Below are positions 56,101 to 64,000 of a stretch of 64,000 nucleotides of DNA, piece by piece. The notes below the pieces were generated by a model. It did no database searches. It was not told the origin of the DNA and saw only the letters and a list, made by a program, of their open reading frames with translations. The position numbers were made by a program, and so were the translations under genes. The DNA is from Bacteroidetes bacterium HGW-Bacteroidetes-4 (GTDB taxonomy: Bacteria; Bacteroidota; Bacteroidia; Bacteroidales; SZUA-534). The DNA lies in NCBI GenBank assembly GCA_002840905.1, contig PHDD01000025.1, positions 44,737 to 108,736 on the forward strand, read 5' to 3'. Numbering within the stretch: position 1 is the stretch's first letter; every line of letters begins with the position of its first letter.

Positions 56101-57815
56101 CTATTAATCGCACCAAACTGGAATTGAAATTTGTATATAAGCACAATTTTAGCGTGACATTTTGTACTATTAATCGCACCAAACTGGAATTGAAATCTCC
56201 AAAACCCGTTCTTCCGATACCTGAATTTCTTTCTATTAATCGCACCAAACTGGAATTGAAATGATTCACTAAAACCACTCATCGATTCTCTTGGTTTACT
56301 ATTAATCGCACCAAACTGGAATTGAAATTTCTTTAGTAAGCTCTGGAATAGCATCTTTGTGTTTCTATTAATCGCACCAAACTGGAATTGAAATTGTTTC
56401 CTTGAGCAGTACCTTCTTCATTTGTTTCTGACTATTAATCGCACCAAACTGGAATTGAAATTCGAAAAAATATCCCATTTAAAAACCTCGTTGCCCTCTA
56501 TTAATCGCACCAAACTGGAATTGAAATCCATTACCAGGTTAAAGAGCAAGGCGGCAAAAAATGCTATTAATCGCACCAAACTGGAATTGAAATATCATCA
56601 TATCCTTTGCCAAAATCAACGGCACATCCCTATTAATCGCACCAAACTGGAATTGAAATATTGTTAATTCTTTTCTCATCGTATCTTAATTTTACCTATT
56701 AATCGCACCAAACTGGAATTGAAATATTAAAACTAAAACCTTAGTTTTAGAATTACTACCGCTATTAATCGCACCAAACTGGAATTGAAATTCATCAGAA
56801 GAACCTGAATTACGTTATCTGTTTTCCTATTAATCGCACCAAACTGGAATTGAAATTTTTAATATGAAAATAAAACTTATAATTAAAGAAACTATTAATC
56901 GCACCAAACTGGAATTGAAATATAATTCCGAACTTTGCTATTTATGCGGGTGACGGGCTATTAATCGCACCAAACTGGAATTGAAATTCGAAGGTACTGA
57001 TATTGAGTTGGGTTCTTTTGAACTATTAATCGCACCAAACTGGAATTGAAATGACTTTTATTACAACATCAAAGTTTCCTTTTTTTGTCTATTAATCGCA
57101 CCAAACTGGAATTGAAATCCTTTGGCTGGGGTAATTGGGCGACAGGAGTAGATACTATTAATCGCACCAAACTGGAATTGAAATTAAATCAATATTGCGT
57201 TTTATTTCTTCAAATGAAAGCTATTAATCGCACCAAACTGGAATTGAAATACTACAAGCGCAAGGAACATATTCAATTCTAATTCGCTATTAATCGCACC
57301 AAACTGGAATTGAAATAAATGGTTATCGAAATCAATTATTTCGAGGTTCCCACTATTAATCGCACCAAACTGGAATTGAAATTCAAAAAGTATTTGCTAT
57401 TTGAAAGTTCTGTGTAATCTATTAATCGCACCAAACTGGAATTGAAATAGCGTGTTGACGAAGCCGAAAATAAGATGAAGCGCCCTATTAATCGCACCAA
57501 ACTGGAATTGAAATAGCGGAACCCCCGAAAATGGTAATACAATTATCATTCTATTAATCGCACCAAACTGGAATTGAAATTAATTTTAGATGCAGAAATA
57601 AATAACTCTTTAGATACTATTAATCGCACCAAACTGGAATTGAAATATCATGCATCGAATAAATGTATATCAGCACTTTTTTCTATTAATCGCACCAAAC
57701 TGGAATTGAAATTAAGGTGCACCCATCAATTCATTTTTTCATTTAACCACTATTAATCGCACCAAACTGGAATTGAAATAATAAATAAGATTAACAGCTC
57801 ATTAGGCCAACATCA

Positions 57816-57836
57816 CTATTAATCGCACATTGAAAT
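57816..57836 (+). repeat. Truncated CRISPR repeat 1 (21 bases)
   Basis: CTATTAATCGCAC is joined directly to ATTGAAAT; nine internal bases are missing. The spacer before it (57780-57815) is the duplicated one. Confidence 0.9.
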
Positions 57837-58530
57837 TCTTTGTAAAGCAAAAGCTCTTCTTACTTCTGTTACTATTAATCGCACCAAACTGGAATTGAAA
57901 TTGAATACTCTCTCGCGATAATAACGTGGCAACCTGCTATTAATCGCACCAAACTGGAATTGAAATTTAGCTGCGAACCTCTATGCTTTTTTATAGGTTC
58001 GTCTATTAATCGCACCAAACTGGAATTGAAATCCGGTAATAAATTTTTCCCACTCGTTCCATATTATCCTATTAATCGCACCAAACTGGAATTGAAATCT
58101 ATCATTTCGGATTATGATGGTAATCAATACGATGCTATTAATCGCACCAAACTGGAATTGAAATCAGTATTTAAAAAATATTTTTGTGTGCTTTTTCATA
58201 CTATTAATCGCACCAAACTGGAATTGAAATACACCCTGTTTATTTGTGCCCCCTTTTGAGGCTTTTCTATTAATCGCACCAAACTGGAATTGAAATTTGT
58301 GGATTTATGTCACTTTTACCCTTTAATCTACCCTATTAATCGCACCAAACTGGAATTGAAATTTATTAAACTGCGCTTGAAAGGGCTTGCTTTACTGTCT
58401 ATTAATCGCACCAAACTGGAATTGAAATCCCGAAGGGAAAGAGCGACCCGTAAAACCGTGAACACTATTAATCGCACCAAACTGGAATTGAAATCAATTA
58501 CCTAAGCGAAAGACAAATAATAACACAGTG

Positions 58531-58543
58531 CTATTAATCGCAC
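58531..58543 (+). repeat. Truncated CRISPR repeat 2 (13 bases)
   Basis: Only CTATTAATCGCAC remains; the spacer that follows is full length, so the last 17 repeat bases were lost precisely. Confidence 0.88.
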
Positions 58544-59369
58544 ATACACAATACCAATCAATGTAATTTGCAAATCGGTACTATTAATCGCACCAAACTG
58601 GAATTGAAATGATTTCGATTTAAGCGATTATTCTGCCGGCATTGAGCTATTAATCGCACCAAACTGGAATTGAAATAAACCATGGTATTCTCGCACTTTT
58701 TATTCCCAGCTCTATTAATCGCACCAAACTGGAATTGAAATAAACTGAAAGCATCGGCATATCCTTACGCATTTGGCCTATTAATCGCACCAAACTGGAA
58801 TTGAAATTTGTCGCCAAATACTTTAATGAATTTTCGGAAGTACTATTAATCGCACCAAACTGGAATTGAAATTAGAAGCCTATAAAGCAGCCGTGGTATT
58901 TATTCCGCACTATTAATCGCACCAAACTGGAATTGAAATATTACACTGAGGCGTTCGCAAGTAACAGCAATTAACCTATTAATCGCACCAAACTGGAATT
59001 GAAATCAAATGATGCAAGCCCGCAGTTACCTGATTAAAAGACTATTAATCGCACCAAACTGGAATTGAAATTCATTATATAAAAAGCCTCTTTACGCTTG
59101 TATTCCGCTATTAATCGCACCAAACTGGAATTGAAATCTTTTACAACACCTTTATAGTTAATTACCTCATAACTATTAATCGCACCAAACTGGAATTGAA
59201 ATTATCCAATTTACCGGGAAGGATAACATTTCCAACCGCTATTAATCGCACCAAACTGGAATTGAAATTTGTATTATTGCTTAAAAAAAAGTAATGGAAT
59301 TTTCTATTAATCGCACCAAACTGGAATTGAAATCTGGAAAATGTATTTCGAACTGCTTTTAAGTCGGGA

Positions 59370-59382
59370 CTATTAATCGCAC
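59370..59382 (+). repeat. Truncated CRISPR repeat 3 (13 bases)
   Basis: CTATTAATCGCAC is followed by only 12 bases (ATCCCATTTGGG) before the next repeat. Those 12 bases recur at 59778-59789 near the 3' end of another spacer, so this looks like a deletion scar. Confidence 0.88.
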
Positions 59383-62300
59383 ATCCCATTTGGGCTATTA
59401 ATCGCACCAAACTGGAATTGAAATATGCTAAAATCGTCGTTGGTAATGAAATTGCGCTCACTATTAATCGCACCAAACTGGAATTGAAATTGGAGCGCCG
59501 CAATGCTATTTATGAGAAACTAAAAGCTATTAATCGCACCAAACTGGAATTGAAATTCGTTGGCCGACACCCTTTTAGGCAACGATTTAATGCTATTAAT
59601 CGCACCAAACTGGAATTGAAATTGAGGAGGAAGAAAACTCATTGTATCTTAATTTCAACTATTAATCGCACCAAACTGGAATTGAAATTGAGGTAAGGTG
59701 CAATTGTGGCCGGCCAACGCGCATCTATTAATCGCACCAAACTGGAATTGAAATTGCAAAAAAACCCTGTTTTTGCCATCCCATTTGGGTCTATTAATCG
59801 CACCAAACTGGAATTGAAATAATACGAAATCTCAGGGCTTGCCTCGCAGCTTCTGTCTATTAATCGCACCAAACTGGAATTGAAATGATAATTTGATACT
59901 CCGCTAGCTATCGAGCTAGCGGCTATTAATCGCACCAAACTGGAATTGAAATTTATTTGCTCTATGTAACGGCTTCCGCCTCTTGCCACTATTAATCGCA
60001 CCAAACTGGAATTGAAATGAGCATTGAGTTCATCAATGCCTTTTGAATAATCGCCTATTAATCGCACCAAACTGGAATTGAAATCCAAGATATTCAGCAC
60101 GTTGCAGACGAGCGTCAGAGCTATTAATCGCACCAAACTGGAATTGAAATTTCGGTATCGAAAGCTTTAGCAATATCGTTTAAAGCCTATTAATCGCACC
60201 AAACTGGAATTGAAATTGTTCATACGAGTGCGGCCGGTCTTGTCCCAAAATCCTATTAATCGCACCAAACTGGAATTGAAATCCATAAGTTTGTGATTTT
60301 TGAGGAAATTTGTTCATGCTATTAATCGCACCAAACTGGAATTGAAATCTTTTCAACTCTTAACGTCCCTGACTTCCAACCCTCTATTAATCGCACCAAA
60401 CTGGAATTGAAATTTCTGTACGGCGATTTATTAGGCAGGCATAGCAAGCCTATTAATCGCACCAAACTGGAATTGAAATTTTTTCCGACAAGCTTTGCCC
60501 AAATTTCGATGTGGTCTATTAATCGCACCAAACTGGAATTGAAATTTGAATTACTGGAGCAGGTAAAAGATGAAGCTTTACCTATTAATCGCACCAAACT
60601 GGAATTGAAATCTGTGTGTAGATGTCCCGATAGCGAATCAATTTTGCCTATTAATCGCACCAAACTGGAATTGAAATGTGCAAATAAGTTCAAATATCTT
60701 TTTCTTATCAGCCTATTAATCGCACCAAACTGGAATTGAAATTCGTAAATTAGCGTGACTTTATTTGTGTAGGTTTTCTATTAATCGCACCAAACTGGAA
60801 TTGAAATTTCATAAACACTATCGTCCATTCCTCCTAAAATAAACTATTAATCGCACCAAACTGGAATTGAAATAAAGAAATTAAGGGTTACCTAAACCTC
60901 GATGGCACTCTATTAATCGCACCAAACTGGAATTGAAATCCACGTTTGCCGCGCAACATGTGCACTTCGCGAACCTATTAATCGCACCAAACTGGAATTG
61001 AAATCATTTACTTCAAACCATCTGTTGCTGGTGGGCAATCTATTAATCGCACCAAACTGGAATTGAAATAAAATACAAACTTGCTGTTTTAGTCGCTTTT
61101 ACAGCCTATTAATCGCACCAAACTGGAATTGAAATTTTTTAGTACACAAGTACTTTTTTTCGATTAATTGCTATTAATCGCACCAAACTGGAATTGAAAT
61201 CATGCCGGGCTTATGTTTAAAAAGCACATGCTTTTGCTATTAATCGCACCAAACTGGAATTGAAATAGGCTTGAGCTATACCGGATAATTCATTTTGCAT
61301 TGCTATTAATCGCACCAAACTGGAATTGAAATGCTATCGAGCTAGCGGCAATTGCTATAGGTAACAACCTATTAATCGCACCAAACTGGAATTGAAATAC
61401 GCTGTAGGGCGAATGCTCTTCTTACTTCTGTTACCTATTAATCGCACCAAACTGGAATTGAAATTCATCATAAGAACCTGAATTACGTTATCTGTTTTCG
61501 CTATTAATCGCACCAAACTGGAATTGAAATTCGATTCCGGATCGATGGTCCTGTTTTTAGCATCGACTATTAATCGCACCAAACTGGAATTGAAATTAGC
61601 CAAAGGATTATCCAGCGAAGGATATAAAACAGCTATTAATCGCACCAAACTGGAATTGAAATACAGCTCTGAATATCAGAAAGAGGTATATCATTGTTCT
61701 ATTAATCGCACCAAACTGGAATTGAAATGAATTTCAATGTTTTTCTCATATCTCCGTGTACTGTCTATTAATCGCACCAAACTGGAATTGAAATATCTGT
61801 ACGACGGTTTGTAAGGCAGGCATAGCAAGCCTATTAATCGCACCAAACTGGAATTGAAATTTGGCAATATTGCGGCCTCCAGCGATATATTATGGACTAT
61901 TAATCGCACCAAACTGGAATTGAAATAACTTTCTGCGGGGGAACATACATTAACGGTTTATGCTATTAATCGCACCAAACTGGAATTGAAATTTGGGATT
62001 CATTGAGTTTTTCCTTTGTTGAGCTATCTATTAATCGCACCAAACTGGAATTGAAATGTCATAAACAATATTATCAATGCTTGGAGTTTCTTTCTATTAA
62101 TCGCACCAAACTGGAATTGAAATATTCCAAAAATCATCAACTAAGTTAGATTGAATTTCCTATTAATCGCACCAAACTGGAATTGAAATTCCAGAATCAA
62201 TTCCCTACTGGAAAGATGAACGTATCTATTAATCGCACCAAACTGGAATTGAAATCCAAGTGTTAAGCTTACCGGACAAAAAAGTATGAACTATTAATCG

Positions 62301-62487
62301 CACCAAACTGGAATTGAAATCCAATTGCGGCATTTGAGCCCGACAGGGCGTGCCGACTATTAATCGCACCAAACTGGAATTGAAATTTCGGTACGACGGT
62401 TTGTAAGGCAGGCATAGCAAGCTATTAATCGCACCAAACTGGAATTGAAATAATAAATAAGATTAACAGCTCATTAGGCCAACATCA

Positions 62488-62507
62488 CTATTAATCGCAC
62501 TTGAAAT
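62488..62507 (+). repeat. Truncated CRISPR repeat 4 (20 bases)
   Basis: CTATTAATCGCAC is joined to TTGAAAT. It follows the second copy of the duplicated spacer (62452-62487). Confidence 0.9.
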
Positions 62508-63135
62508 TCCTCTGCATTGAGTAAACCCGTATGCGGTAGCCCTCTATTAATCGCACCAAACTGGAATTGAAATGAATAAGTTTCTGGTGGTTTGGCACCT
62601 GGTAGCTTTCTATTAATCGCACCAAACTGGAATTGAAATGGGTTTCGGAGATTCATGTTAGCGAAATTGATAGGTCTATTAATCGCACCAAACTGGAATT
62701 GAAATATGAAGCTGGTACCGCAAAACACTTCGTGGAACAAGCTATTAATCGCACCAAACTGGAATTGAAATGTTTCATATTTCAGTTTTTCTAACTGTAC
62801 AGGCATACTATTAATCGCACCAAACTGGAATTGAAATGTTAATAATTCTGCATTTTGTATTTTTTCCAAAGTTCTATTAATCGCACCAAACTGGAATTGA
62901 AATTTTCAAGTAGTTGGGTTACTTGATTATTTAGGCGACCTATTAATCGCACCAAACTGGAATTGAAATGTTTGTAAGGCAGGCATAGCAAGCACCGCAG
63001 GGTACTATTAATCGCACCAAACTGGAATTGAAATTTAATTTGTGCTGTTGCATATCCATGACCTGCCATCTATTAATCGCACCAAACTGGAATTGAAATA
63101 ATAAAGGCAGAAGATAACGCATACAAAAAATTACA

Positions 63136-63145
63136 CTATTAATCG
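63136..63145 (+). repeat. Truncated CRISPR repeat 5 (10 bases)
   Basis: Only CTATTAATCG remains before unrelated sequence; the following spacer is shortened to about 31 bases. Confidence 0.85.
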
Positions 63146-64000
63146 AAGAAGGCTAAAAACGTATTGATAAATTAAACTATTAATCGCACCAAACTGGAAT
63201 TGAAATGAGTGTTTTCCACCCGATACGGTAAGGATTGTTAACCTATTAATCGCACCAAACTGGAATTGAAATCGTGTAACAGAAGATGGATTTTACAGGA
63301 TTATAGAACTATTAATCGCACCAAACTGGAATTGAAATTCGTTATAAGCAATTTTGAACCAACTCCAAATGAAGCTATTAATCGCACCAAACTGGAATTG
63401 AAATATAAACCTTATCGTGATAGTAAAAGAGAATAGTTCCCTATTAATCGCACCAAACTGGAATTGAAATTTGGAATTTTTAAGTATGTCCATTTGGTAT
63501 TCACAACTATTAATCGCACCAAACTGGAATTGAAATTTATCAATTCAGAACTTGCCTCGTTTATCAGCCATTCTATTAATCGCACCAAACTGGAATTGAA
63601 ATGTTATAAAACCGGTTTAAAAGATAGATTTTAATTTAACTATTAATCGCACCAAACTGGAATTGAAATACAAAAAATTATTATTGGCAGATGCAAGGTT
63701 ACATGCTATTAATCGCACCAAACTGGAATTGAAATTTTCAATTAATGATGTAACAAATGAGTTCGGACAAACTATTAATCGCACCAAACTGGAATTGAAA
63801 TGCCCGATAATTAATAATAATACGATTTTTTTCATTTCTATTAATCGCACCAAACTGGAATTGAAATGAGTGGAAACAAAACGAGGCTCAGGGCTTTGGC
63901 GTTACTATTAATCGCACCAAACTGGAATTGAAATCACTAACAGGGGCAGAACTATCGGAATGTACACAGCTATTAATCGCACCAAACTGGAATTGAAATT

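Larger units (their letters stand above)
56101..64000 (+). CRISPR. CRISPR array, about 122 repeat copies, continuing past the window
   Basis: A 30-base repeat begins CTATTAATCGCAC, ends ATTGAAAT and recurs about every 66 bases with 34-38-base spacers. First copy: 56101-56130. Last complete copy: 63970-63999. My hand count gives about 122 copies, five of them truncated (57816, 58531, 59370, 62488 and 63136). Full-length copies show almost no variation. The array belongs to the adjacent type I cas operon; Cas6 would leave an ATTGAAAT-derived tag. Frames read through the array encode only repeat-derived peptides (NRTKLELK or FNSSLVRLI) and are not genes. Confidence 0.97.

Noticed and set aside
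56076..63869. Many open frames of 60-165 codons through the array (NRTKLELK or FNSSLVRLI repeats)
   Set aside because: They are translations of the 30-base CRISPR repeat; none has a start, ribosome site or codon use of a gene.

Overview
The window looks like a chromosome segment of a Bacteroidota bacterium, probably of the Marinilabiliales/Prolixibacteraceae type. The evidence is type IX secretion (a PorZ homologue and a cargo protein with a C-terminal sorting domain), DUF4175 and DUF4292 proteins, HU-related proteins of the Bacteroidetes class, and TAnnTTTG promoter elements. No tRNA or rRNA gene was found.

Region 1 (1-16.7 kb) is mostly housekeeping and envelope. It holds the start of a polysaccharide-export ABC permease (cut by the left edge) and a very large secreted LamG/PKD protein gene broken into three frames. 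A receiver protein, RdgB, a TPR-PAS-SpoIIE sensor phosphatase, an aminotransferase, RecO, PorZ, a nitroreductase and phosphoglycerate kinase follow.

Region 2 (16.8-24.4 kb) is a minus-strand operon: TetR regulator, LolA-like protein, two FtsX-family permeases, a LolD-like ATPase and an outer-membrane barrel protein. An IS982-family element with inverted repeats and a 5-bp target duplication sits directly upstream of tetR.

Region 3 (24.6-43.3 kb) begins with a PAP2 protein, a second receiver protein and TypA. A long, tightly packed minus-strand gene string from nadA to mnmG follows, covering NAD synthesis, MORN repeats, a flippase, dUTPase, envelope lipoproteins, an EnvC-like protein, DUF4175, an RsbW-like ATPase, YbeY and MnmG. 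Two perfect parS-type palindromes lie just downstream of mnmG and a near match lies 7 kb away, so this region probably lies in the origin-proximal domain.

Region 4 (43.7-64 kb) is a complete type I CRISPR-Cas locus, all on the plus strand: cas6, two HU-like genes, cas5, cas8, cas7, cas3, an inserted island, cas4, cas1, cas2, a leader and an array. The island carries two paralogous unknown genes, a RAYT transposase with REP-like palindromes, and a third unknown gene. The array has about 122 repeat copies by hand count and runs off the right edge.

The array holds an exact spacer duplication in which both copies are followed by a truncated repeat. It also has several groups of spacers that look like diverged versions of the same target, one spacer containing a perfect hairpin, and five truncated repeats. 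The HU genes, the duplicated unknown genes and the REP/RAYT material inside the cas operon are the best candidates for something undescribed.
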